Assembly (NCBI GenBank): GCA_946566415.1
Contig: CAMNWW010000158.1
Coordinates: 1-5,725 of the forward strand
DNA: 5,725 bases
Direction of reading: 5' to 3'
From: an uncultured Lachnospiraceae bacterium
GTDB taxonomy: Bacteria > Bacillota > Clostridia > Lachnospirales > Lachnospiraceae
In this document: one piece after another, positions 1 to 5,627 of the stretch
Layout of the letters: each line of letters begins with the position of its first letter
Position numbering within the stretch: position 1 is the stretch's first letter
Made by a program: the position numbers and the translations under genes
Notes under the pieces: model-generated
Told to the model about the DNA's origin: nothing
Databases searched by the model: none
The model's input: the letters and a program-made list of their open reading frames with translations, nothing else

Positions 1-147
1 ATTTAAATCCCCCGCCCTTTTCGCTTCGTATTTACCGCCTGTGACCTGTTGTTTTAAATTGGCGTAGGCGATCGCCGAACAGATAGAATCGGTATCCGGG
101 TTTTTGTGCCCTACAACATAAACTTTTTTTGACTCTTTGTTTTCCAT
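1..147 (-). CDS. ppaC: Manganese-dependent inorganic pyrophosphatase, N-terminal fragment (family II, DHH superfamily)
   Basis: This cytoplasmic enzyme hydrolyses pyrophosphate to two phosphates and so pulls biosynthetic reactions forward. Only the first 49 codons lie in the window; the gene runs off the left edge. Residues 9-25 carry the first DHH-family motif, VYVVGHKNPDTDSI, in which H14, D18 and D20 are the expected metal ligands of family II pyrophosphatases. It continues into CSAIAYANLKQ, also typical of these enzymes. The ATG at 147 is chosen because the metal-binding strand should start within about ten residues of the N-terminus. The ribosome site is only a purine-rich GAGAAG close to the start, weaker than those of the other genes here. 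Many clostridial members carry inserted CBS and DRTGG regulatory domains, but that part is outside the window. It is divergent from the S1 gene. Another DHH phosphoesterase is possible but less likely given the exact motif. Confidence 0.88.
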   Translation of the reverse strand, partial: MENKESKKVYVVGHKNPDTDSICSAIAYANLKQQVTGGKYEAKRAGDLN

Positions 148-270
148 TTCTTCTCGCTTTCTTTTTTCTTCTATAAATATAAGCTTGCCATTTTTTATCG
201 CTTTCGTCAACCGATTTCCATAAACAATCCAAAAACTTTTGCTTTTTTTCAGTTCCTATTCTCACAAAAC

Positions 271-281
271 TGTGATATACT
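271..281 (+). promoter_or_regulatory. Extended -10 promoter of the S1-domain gene
   Basis: TGATATACT at 273-281 is an extended -10 (TG, one base, then TATACT at 276-281). The -35 position 17 bp upstream reads TTCCTA (253-258), a poor match, as is common when the extended -10 is present. The predicted transcription start is near 288, giving a leader of roughly 64 nt before the ATG at 352. A perfect dyad, TCACA-N4-TGTGA (262-275), sits in the spacer directly against the -10. Confidence 0.6.
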
Positions 282-299
282 GAATAATGTTATAAATTT

Positions 300-329
300 T
301 TCAGCAAAAATACTGTCTGCTATGCTGAA
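300..329 (+). promoter_or_regulatory. Small stem-loop in the S1 gene leader
   Basis: TTCAGCA (300-306) and TGCTGAA (323-329) are perfect 7-nt complements around a 16-nt loop, ending 12 nt before the ribosome-binding site. It lies within the predicted leader transcript. No U-run follows, so it is not a terminator. Whether it regulates translation is unknown; a 7-bp stem with a large loop is only marginally stable. Confidence 0.3.
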
Positions 330-341
330 TGCGCACAGAAT

Positions 342-347
342 GGAGGA
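342..347 (+). promoter_or_regulatory. Ribosome-binding site fixing the S1 gene start at 352
   Basis: GGAGGA at 342-347 ends four bases before ATG 352. Two upstream in-frame ATGs (322 and 340) would lengthen the protein by 10 or 4 residues. ATG 340 overlaps this site, and neither has a comparable purine-rich sequence at the right distance, so 352 is the preferred start. Confidence 0.8.
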
Positions 348-351
348 AATT

Positions 352-1032
352 ATGGAGAACGAACAAGTAATGGAAACTACAGAAACTATGGCAGATTTTG
401 AGGAACATTTTGATGATGCCAATCCTTGGAACATCATACAAGGTTATCTTGACAATGGTACATCCCTTCATGTAACTGTTGAGGGCATCGTAAACGGCGG
501 CGTTATCGCCATGGTAGAAGGCATCCGCGGTTTCATACCTGCTTCCCGCCTCTCCTTGTCCTATATTGAGGATCTGGAGACATACCTGCTTAAGGAAATC
601 GATGTCAAGGTCATCGAAGCCGACCAGTCTGAGAACCGGCTGATTCTTTCAGCCCGCGAGATCCTGCGGGAACAGGAAAAAAAGGCAAAGGAAGATCTGA
701 TTCATTCCGTGAAGGTAGGAAGCGTCATGAAAGGCAAGGTAGAATCCCTCCAGAGCTACGGCGCATTTGTCCGTCTGGACAACGGACTGTCCGGCCTGGT
801 TCATATCTCCCAGATCAGCACGCAGCGCATCAAGACTCCCGACCAGGTACTAAAAGTGGGCGACGATGTGGATGTGAAGGTCATCGGCATCAAGGACGGC
901 AAGATCAGCCTGAGCATGAAAGCGCTGATAACGGAAAAAGAGCCGCAGGAGCCTGTCGAAAAAGTGGTGATCCCGAAGTCGGAGAATATCGGGACCAGCC
1001 TTGGCGACCTGTTTAAAAACATTAAATTATAA
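352..1032 (+). CDS. Protein with two S1 RNA-binding domains (short ribosomal protein S1 homologue)
   Basis: The product has 226 residues. An acidic N-terminus (residues 1-28, rich in Glu and Asp) precedes the first S1 (OB-fold) domain at about 36-104, which contains the GIRGFIPASRLS strand-turn. A charged linker follows (about 104-119). The second, more canonical S1 domain is at about 121-191, with SYGAFVRLDNGLSGLVHISQIS and the closing KDGKISLSMKAL. The C-terminus (195-226) is polar, ending in LGDLFKNIKL. S1 domains bind single-stranded RNA, so the protein probably acts in the cytoplasm on mRNA or the ribosome. It is much shorter than the four- to six-domain ribosomal protein S1, so it resembles the reduced S1-like proteins of Firmicutes (often labelled 30S ribosomal protein S1) and should not be assumed to be a true ribosomal subunit. 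It is a single-gene transcription unit with its own promoter and terminator. The domain call is firm; the cellular role is inference. Confidence 0.93.
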   Translation: MENEQVMETTETMADFEEHFDDANPWNIIQGYLDNGTSLHVTVEGIVNGGVIAMVEGIRGFIPASRLSLSYIEDLETYLLKEIDVKVIEADQSENRLILSAREILREQEKKAKEDLIHSVKVGSVMKGKVESLQSYGAFVRLDNGLSGLVHISQISTQRIKTPDQVLKVGDDVDVKVIGIKDGKISLSMKALITEKEPQEPVEKVVIPKSENIGTSLGDLFKNIKL

Positions 1033-1060
1033 TGGGTCCCGCTAAAACATGAGCAAGAAG

Positions 1061-1091
1061 CCACTGGGCGCTTGCGCCCCAGTGGTTTTTT
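1061..1091 (+). terminator. Intrinsic terminator of the S1-domain gene
   Basis: CCACTGGG (1061-1068) pairs with CCCAGTGG (1078-1085), extendable inward through CGC/GCG with one bulged base and a TTGC loop, followed by six T residues (1086-1091). It lies 28 bp after the stop codon. The hairpin sits between two convergent genes. In the yigZ direction it is followed only by a weak, interrupted T-containing stretch (CTTCTTG), so it is probably efficient in one direction only. Confidence 0.9.
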
Positions 1092-1132
1092 GGCTTAACG
1101 GCCCTTCTCCTTATCCTACCATTCTTCCCGTC

Positions 1133-1789
1133 TCAGACCGGAAATACCAGAGTCTCTTTCCCTATTTTCGCAAATTGGCACTCTTCACCTGCTTCAAGGA
1201 CTACTTTCCCGCCCGTCCCCTCAACAAGCTCTTCCGTAACCTCTTTTTCCTCCTCTTCGGAAAGAAGAAGGTGCATTTTTACGTTTTCCTCATAAGAGGT
1301 GTTAAGGACCAGGCTCTTTCTCTGCCCAAGGATATATTGTATCTTCCCCAGCCCTGTGTAATCCGTCGCTAACTTCCACTTTCTTCCCGTCTTTTTCGTG
1401 ATAATGGTACTTGCCTGGATTCCTGCTTTTGCCGCGCCCTGGTACGCTCTCACCAGTCCCCCGGTTCCAAGCAGTGTGCCGCCAAAATACCTTGTGACCA
1501 CCACTGCCGTATCATGGAGTCCTTCCCCGAGCAGCACATCCAGCATAGGACGCCCTGCCGTCCCTCCAGGTTCCCCGTCGTCGCTGCATCTTTGAAGCTC
1601 GCACCGCTTTCCGACAACATAAGCAAAACAGTTATGCGACGCGTCCCAGTACTTTTTTCTCATACTCTCAATAAACTCCAATGCTTCCTCTTCACTGCCG
1701 ACAGGACGGACAGTGGCGATAAACCGCGATTTCTTTTCTATAATCTCTGCTTCATTTCCCTCATAAACCGTTTTATATTCTGTGTACAT
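1133..1789 (-). CDS. yigZ: YigZ/IMPACT-family protein (UPF0029)
   Basis: The product has 218 residues, the usual length for the family (YigZ in E. coli, YvyE in B. subtilis). The N-terminal UPF0029/Impact domain (about 18-125) holds both signatures: DGEPGGTAGRPML at 71-83 and TRYFGGTLLGTGGLVRAY at 99-116. A smaller C-terminal DUF1949-type alpha/beta domain follows (about 138-200) and the protein ends in LVFPV. The eukaryotic relative IMPACT regulates GCN2-dependent translation control, but the bacterial role is unsettled, so no reaction is assigned. The protein is cytoplasmic, with no signal peptide or membrane segment. ATG 1789 is the start because the family N-terminus (YKTV, then KKSRFIA) begins here; a GGAAGGA site lies upstream with a rather long spacer of about 11-12 nt. 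The gene is convergent with the S1 gene and divergent from the class A PBP gene, sharing a 227-bp intergenic region with it. Confidence 0.95.
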   Translation of the reverse strand: MYTEYKTVYEGNEAEIIEKKSRFIATVRPVGSEEEALEFIESMRKKYWDASHNCFAYVVGKRCELQRCSDDGEPGGTAGRPMLDVLLGEGLHDTAVVVTRYFGGTLLGTGGLVRAYQGAAKAGIQASTIITKKTGRKWKLATDYTGLGKIQYILGQRKSLVLNTSYEENVKMHLLLSEEEEKEVTEELVEGTGGKVVLEAGEECQFAKIGKETLVFPV

Positions 1790-1833
1790 AATAACTTAAA
1801 TTCCTTCCGCATAACTTTTCGTTTATGATGTTA

Positions 1834-1862
1834 AGTATACAAACCTCCGCTTCCCGATGCAA
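1834..1862 (-). promoter_or_regulatory. Sigma-A promoter of yigZ
   Basis: On the minus strand TTGCAT (1857-1862) and TATACT (1834-1839) are separated by exactly 17 bp. The -10 matches five of six consensus bases and the -35 has the TTG core. The predicted start near 1827 gives a leader of about 38 nt. A WalR-like direct repeat lies only four bases upstream of this -35. Confidence 0.6.
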
Positions 1863-1866
1863 GAAA

Positions 1867-1883
1867 ATTACAAAAATGTTACA
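1867..1883 (-). promoter_or_regulatory. WalR-like (YycF) direct-repeat box
   Basis: The minus strand reads TGTAAC-ATTTT-TGTAAT, matching the published WalR consensus TGTWAH-N5-TGTWAH at every defined position. WalR is the response regulator of the WalKR two-component system of Firmicutes, which controls cell-wall metabolism genes. The repeat is in the yigZ orientation, four bases upstream of its -35, and about 77 bp upstream of the PBP gene's -35. Related OmpR-family regulators such as PhoP also bind direct repeats with 11-bp periodicity, so the identity of the regulator is uncertain, and the region is AT-rich. No walKR gene is visible in the window. Confidence 0.4.
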
Positions 1884-1960
1884 AATTTTTTCTCTTCGCC
1901 AATATTTCGGAATTTTTTCTTAATTTTCTCATAGAGACTTGTGAACTTTTCAATTTAAGC

Positions 1961-1989
1961 TTTATTTAAAATCTCAAGTTTGTTATAAT
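1961..1989 (+). promoter_or_regulatory. Extended -10 promoter of the class A PBP gene
   Basis: TGTTATAAT at 1981-1989 is a perfect extended -10 (TATAAT at 1984-1989). The -35 position 17 bp upstream reads TTTATT (1961-1966), a partial match. The predicted transcription start near 1996 leaves a leader of only about 20 nt, just enough for the AAAGGAGG ribosome site at 2001-2008. Confidence 0.75.
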
Positions 1990-2016
1990 GACTTCTATGT
2001 AAAGGAGGCAGTATTC

Positions 2017-4560
2017 ATGAATTATGGTAAGCGTAAAGCTTCTACTCAACAAAAAAAGATTGCTTCAAAGGCGAATATGCGAAAGAAGAAAATCGGCGTC
2101 CGTCTTTTTAAGGGATTCCTGCTCTGCATCCTGCTTTTTTGTGTTGTCGGTGTCGTTGGAGCCGCCCTTATTATGAAGAAAGTGATCGATGAGGCTCCGG
2201 AGATCACGCCTGAGAGTATCAAGCCCCAAGGATATACCTCCACTGTTTTTGCAGACGACGGTGTGACAGAGACAGAGCATTTTACTTCCGCAGGCGCCAA
2301 CCGTGTATATAAAACGATCGACGAAATTCCGGTGGATCTGCAGCATGCTTTTGTCGCGATCGAGGACTCCCGGTTTTATACGCATAAGGGAATTGACCCA
2401 AAAGGAATCCTGCGTGCATTCTGGGTCGGCATCTCACACGGAGGCCATTTCACAGAAGGGGCGAGTACGATCACCCAGCAGTTGATCAAGAATAATATAT
2501 TCCCCAACTTTGTGAATGAAGAAAACTTTTCCGAGAAAGTAGTCCGTAAGCTCCAGGAACAGTATCTTGCGCTTCAGGTGGAACGCCAGTTGGACAAGGA
2601 CAGTATTTTGGAAAGCTATATGAACACGATCAACCTGGGACAGAATACGCTTGGGGTACAAGCCGCCGCCCAGCGGTACTTTAACAAGGACGTCTCCGAG
2701 CTGACGCTTTCTGAAAGCGCGACGATCGCCGGAATCACGCAGAGTCCCGGCAAATATAATCCAGTAACGAATCCGGAAGAAAATGCCAAGCGGCGGAAGA
2801 AAGTTCTGGACGACATGCTGGAACAAGGCTGGATTGACCAAGCGGCTCACGATGAAGCTCTGGCAGACGACGTCTACTCAAGAATCCAGACCGTCAACGT
2901 ACAGATTCAGGAAGAATCCCATATTACTTCCTATTTTAACGACGCTCTGGCGGAACAGTTGATGGAGGATATGATTTCTCCGGAAGGGCTGGGCTTTTCT
3001 GAGACACAGGCTTACAACTATATATACAGCGGAGGTCTCAGCATCTACTCCACCCAGAATCTGGCAATGCAGGAGATTTGCGACTCCGAGTTGAATGATG
3101 ACGGGAATTTTCCATACAATGTGGAATGGGGTCTCGATTATGCTTTGACCGTGACTCACGCGGACGGCACGCAGCAGAATTACAGCTCCGGTCATATTAA
3201 AAAATTTGGTTCCGAACAGTACGGCGACAGCCAGGGGCTCTTGTTCGATTCCCACGACGCGGCATATCAGCGGATCGAGGAGTTTAAGGCAAGTATCGCC
3301 CAGGAAGGAGATACGTTCGATGAATTTGTTAATCTCTCTCCTCAGCCTCAGTCTTCTGTCTGTGTCATGGATCAAACCACGGGCCAGATTAAAGCGCTTG
3401 TCGGCGGACGCGGGGTCAAGACTACGAACCGCGGGCTGAACCGCGCTTACACTGGTTCCAAACGGCAGGCCGGTTCTTGCTTCAAGATACTCGCCGTTTA
3501 TGCGCCCGCCCTTGACAGCGCGGGGCTTTCCCTTGCGAATGTCGAGGTGGACGAGCCGTACCGCTACCAGACTACAGGCCGTGAAGTCCATAACTGGTGG
3601 GGGAATTCGTACCGGGGCAGCGTTACTCTGCGCAAGGGTATTGAACAGTCCATGAATATCATTGCCGTAAAAGTGTTAAATAAGATCTCCATTTCTCTGG
3701 GATATGAGTATTGTGAGAAATTTGGACTTACCACGCTTACGGAGGAAGATAAGGTCGAATCCCTTGCCCTGGGAGGCATCACCCACGGTGTTTATAACTA
3801 TGAGATCACTGCGGCATACGCTACTATCGCCAACGGAGGTGTGTATAACCGTCCTATCCTATACACAAAAGTGCTGGATCACGACGGTAACCTTTTGATC
3901 GACAATACCGGTGATTCCAAGACAGTCCTCAAGGAAACTACGGCGGCGCTTCTTACCAATGCTATGATCGACGTTGTGACGAAGGGTACGGCGACCGACG
4001 CACGGCTTAACAATATGCCGGCGGCGGGTAAGTCCGGTACTACCTCAGATAATAAGGATTTCTGGTTCTGCGGCTATACGCCTTACTATACCTGTTCTAT
4101 ATGGATGGGTTATGATGAAAATAAGGAAATGAGCGACGGAACATGGAATTATCACTTTAAGATCTGGGCCAAGATCATGAACCGTATTAATGAGACTTTA
4201 GGGCTTTCCTATCAGGATTTTAAGATGCCTAGTTCTCTGGTGCAGAAAACGATCTGTACCCAGTCCGGTCTTCTTGCCACAAGCGGATGCCCTGCGCTGA
4301 CAGAATGGTTTGCGGCGGATACCGCTCCCTCGCAAAGCTGCGCGGGACATTATGTCGAACCGGAAGAGCCCGAAGAGCCGGAAGAGCCCGAAGAGCCGGT
4401 GGAGCCGCTTGATCCGGTAGAGCCTCCGGTTGACCCTGTTACTCCTCCGGTTGATCCCGTTGATCCTCCGGTTGATCCCGTTGATCCTCCGGTTGATCCT
4501 GTTGATCCTCCGGTTGATCCGGTGGATCCGGTGGATCCCCCCGCAAACACGACCTCCTGA
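2017..4560 (+). CDS. ponA: Bifunctional class A penicillin-binding protein (PBP1A-type; GT51 plus transpeptidase)
   Basis: The product (847 residues) polymerises lipid II into glycan strands and cross-links them outside the membrane. A Lys/Arg-rich cytoplasmic tail (1-33) and one signal-anchor helix (about 34-52) are followed by the GT51 domain (about 75-260): EDSRFYTHKG at 116-125 (catalytic E116), GASTITQQ at 148-155, RKLQE at 177-181 (second Glu E181) and ILESYMNTINLG at 197-208. An extended linker (about 330-445) precedes the transpeptidase: SxxK as SCFK (S487, K490), SxN as SMN (545-547) and the KTG-box as KSGT (672-675), all intact. After the catalytic domain comes the Cys-bearing segment usual for Firmicute PBP1 proteins (C747, C758, C774), then a low-complexity Pro/Glu/Asp/Val tail (781-842). 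AAAGGAGG eight bases upstream fixes the start. It is monocistronic, with its own promoter and terminator. Symbol is by type: ponA, pbpA or mrcA labels are all used. Confidence 0.96.
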   Translation: MNYGKRKASTQQKKIASKANMRKKKIGVRLFKGFLLCILLFCVVGVVGAALIMKKVIDEAPEITPESIKPQGYTSTVFADDGVTETEHFTSAGANRVYKTIDEIPVDLQHAFVAIEDSRFYTHKGIDPKGILRAFWVGISHGGHFTEGASTITQQLIKNNIFPNFVNEENFSEKVVRKLQEQYLALQVERQLDKDSILESYMNTINLGQNTLGVQAAAQRYFNKDVSELTLSESATIAGITQSPGKYNPVTNPEENAKRRKKVLDDMLEQGWIDQAAHDEALADDVYSRIQTVNVQIQEESHITSYFNDALAEQLMEDMISPEGLGFSETQAYNYIYSGGLSIYSTQNLAMQEICDSELNDDGNFPYNVEWGLDYALTVTHADGTQQNYSSGHIKKFGSEQYGDSQGLLFDSHDAAYQRIEEFKASIAQEGDTFDEFVNLSPQPQSSVCVMDQTTGQIKALVGGRGVKTTNRGLNRAYTGSKRQAGSCFKILAVYAPALDSAGLSLANVEVDEPYRYQTTGREVHNWWGNSYRGSVTLRKGIEQSMNIIAVKVLNKISISLGYEYCEKFGLTTLTEEDKVESLALGGITHGVYNYEITAAYATIANGGVYNRPILYTKVLDHDGNLLIDNTGDSKTVLKETTAALLTNAMIDVVTKGTATDARLNNMPAAGKSGTTSDNKDFWFCGYTPYYTCSIWMGYDENKEMSDGTWNYHFKIWAKIMNRINETLGLSYQDFKMPSSLVQKTICTQSGLLATSGCPALTEWFAADTAPSQSCAGHYVEPEEPEEPEEPEEPVEPLDPVEPPVDPVTPPVDPVDPPVDPVDPPVDPVDPPVDPVDPVDPPANTTS
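4363..4398 (+). repeat. Glu-Glu-Pro tandem repeat in the PBP tail
   Basis: Four consecutive EEP codon triplets (residues 783-794). At DNA level it is two identical 18-bp copies of GAAGAGCCCGAAGAGCCG, which suggests recent duplication by slippage or unequal crossover. It is acidic and proline-rich and presumably extended on the outer side of the membrane. Confidence 0.9.
4420..4524 (+). repeat. 21-bp tandem repeat encoding (D/E/T)PPVDPV
   Basis: Five 21-bp units encode residues 802-836, each (D/E/T)PPVDPV, followed by a partial unit DPVDPP to residue 842. The core CCTCCGGTTGA is identical in all five units, and the third and fourth units differ at a single base, pointing to recent expansion. 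All units preserve the reading frame, so copy-number change would lengthen or shorten the tail without breaking the gene. Confidence 0.92.
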
Positions 4561-4582
4561 CAGCCAGATTCTATTTTTATTT

Positions 4583-4615
4583 ACGCCCCGCCGATTCTCT
4601 CCGGCGGGGCGTTTT
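4583..4615 (+). terminator. Intrinsic terminator of the class A PBP gene
   Basis: CGCCCCGCCG (4584-4593) and CGGCGGGGCG (4602-4611) form a perfect 10-bp GC stem with an 8-nt loop, extended by an A-T pair, followed by TTTT and a second T-rich run (4621-4626). It lies 23 bp after the TGA stop, so the downstream glycosyltransferase should need its own promoter. Confidence 0.93.
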
Positions 4616-4670
4616 ATGTACTTTTTCCAGATTTTTTAAGATTAAATTAAAAGATTTTCACAAGAATGGC

Positions 4671-4679
4671 TGATATAAT
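4671..4679 (+). promoter_or_regulatory. Extended -10 promoter of the monofunctional glycosyltransferase gene
   Basis: TGATATAAT at 4671-4679 is a perfect extended -10. No convincing -35 is present at 16-18 bp. The predicted start near 4686 leaves a leader of about 100 nt before the ATG at 4785, in which I see no strong hairpin or recognisable riboswitch. Confidence 0.6.
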
Positions 4680-4784
4680 AAAGGAGAATACTTTCATTGC
4701 GTGAACCGTCTGATAAACTTTATGACCGATGATGAAGTTTGAAAACTGCAGAAGTGCAAAAGATAAGAAGGAGAGGATGAATCT

Positions 4785-5627
4785 ATGAAACATTTATTCC
4801 GGTTTATACGAAACAGTATATTCTCCATGCTGGCGTTTATTCTGGTAATCCTGCTTTTAGCCGGCGGATACTTCGGTGTAAAAGGATACAATATGTATAC
4901 AAAAGCAATCGAAGAACGTCCGATCACAGAAAGGATCGCTGCCATCCAGGAACAGGAACACTTTATTAGATACGATGAACTGCCTTCCATATACATTGAC
5001 GCAGTAATTTCCGCTGAGGACAAGCGTTTTGAATCGCACTGCGGTATCGATCCTGTATCGATCTGCAGAGCTTTATGGAAAGATATCCGTTCTTTATCTT
5101 TAGCGGAAGGCGGGAGCACGATAACCCAGCAGATCGCCAAGAATCTGTTATTTACGCAGGAAAAACAGGTCGAACGCAAGGTCGCGGAAGTATTCGCCGC
5201 CTTCGCGCTGGAAGATGAATACAGTAAAGAAGAATTGTTTGAGATTTATGTAAATACGATCTATTTTGGAAATGGATATTACGGCATCCATGATGCCGCC
5301 GAAGGGTACTTTGGGAAGCTGCCTTCAGACCTTACAGATTATGAATCGGTCATGCTGGCAGGCCTCCCCAACGCACCGTCCGCTTATTCCCTAATCGCCA
5401 ATCCAGACCTCGCCGTAAAGCGGATGAAGGTGGTTCTGCGCCGCATGGTAAACTGCGGCAAGCTTACGGAAGGGAAGGCGGATACTATTTTGGAAGAAGG
5501 CGGTGTTACTGCCCTGCCTTCTTTCCCCCAGTCCAAAGCTCCTCTGCCACCGGAAACCACTCTCTGGCATACCTGTCGCACTTTGCACATAAATGCTCTG
5601 CCGATTCCGGCGACTTTAGGTCTGTAG
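4785..5627 (+). CDS. Monofunctional biosynthetic peptidoglycan glycosyltransferase (GT51)
   Basis: The product has 280 residues and is predicted to polymerise lipid II into glycan chains at the outer face of the membrane, without cross-linking (MtgA/SgtB type). A short basic N-terminus and one membrane anchor (about 10-31) precede a complete GT51 domain (about 55-235): EDKRFESHCG at 78-87 (catalytic E78), GGSTITQQ at 109-116, RKVAE at 131-135 (second Glu E135), LFEIYVNTIYFGNGYYG at 151-167, and LAGLPNAPSAYS with NPDLAVKRMKVVLRRM near 191-221. There is no transpeptidase domain. AGGAGAGG at 4769-4776 and an in-frame TAA at 4764 fix the start at ATG 4785. Family similarity fades after about residue 240; the last 40 residues are read antisense to the convergent radical SAM gene, so the natural C-terminus may have been lost or moved. 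It lies 224 bp after the class A PBP gene, behind a terminator and with its own promoter. Confidence 0.93.
   Translation: MKHLFRFIRNSIFSMLAFILVILLLAGGYFGVKGYNMYTKAIEERPITERIAAIQEQEHFIRYDELPSIYIDAVISAEDKRFESHCGIDPVSICRALWKDIRSLSLAEGGSTITQQIAKNLLFTQEKQVERKVAEVFAAFALEDEYSKEELFEIYVNTIYFGNGYYGIHDAAEGYFGKLPSDLTDYESVMLAGLPNAPSAYSLIANPDLAVKRMKVVLRRMVNCGKLTEGKADTILEEGGVTALPSFPQSKAPLPPETTLWHTCRTLHINALPIPATLGL

Noticed and set aside
176..210. Candidate ppaC promoter on the minus strand: TTGACG (205-210) and TATATT (176-181).
   Set aside because: The spacer is 23 bp, too long for a sigma-A promoter, and no better pair was found, so the ppaC promoter is left uncalled.
1049..1372. Plus-strand open frame across the terminator and the 3' part of yigZ.
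   Set aside because: It starts before the terminator hairpin and runs antisense to conserved YigZ sequence; the translation is low-information Phe/Pro/Leu-rich.
1884..1920. Direct repeat AATTTTTTCT at 1884-1893 and 1911-1920.
   Set aside because: A 10-bp match in a T-rich intergenic stretch is expected by chance and has no further structure.
2878..3591. Long (237-codon) open frame on the minus strand inside the PBP gene.
   Set aside because: It lies wholly within a well-supported coding region with intact motifs, and its translation has no recognisable domain and no upstream ribosome site.
4350..4550. Open minus-strand frame encoding a Ser-Thr-Gly repeat protein opposite the PBP tail.
   Set aside because: It is the shadow of the repetitive Pro/Asp/Val codons on the plus strand, with no ribosome site or independent support.
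4697..4788. Chain of two mini-ORFs (TTG 4697 to TGA 4732, then ATG 4732 to TGA 4788) whose stop/start codons overlap each other and the ATG 4785 of the GT51 gene; AAGGAG at 4681-4686 precedes the first.
   Set aside because: The only plausible promoter predicts a transcription start near 4686, so AAGGAG would not be in the transcript, the second ORF has no ribosome site, and neither peptide has recognisable features. Probably chance.
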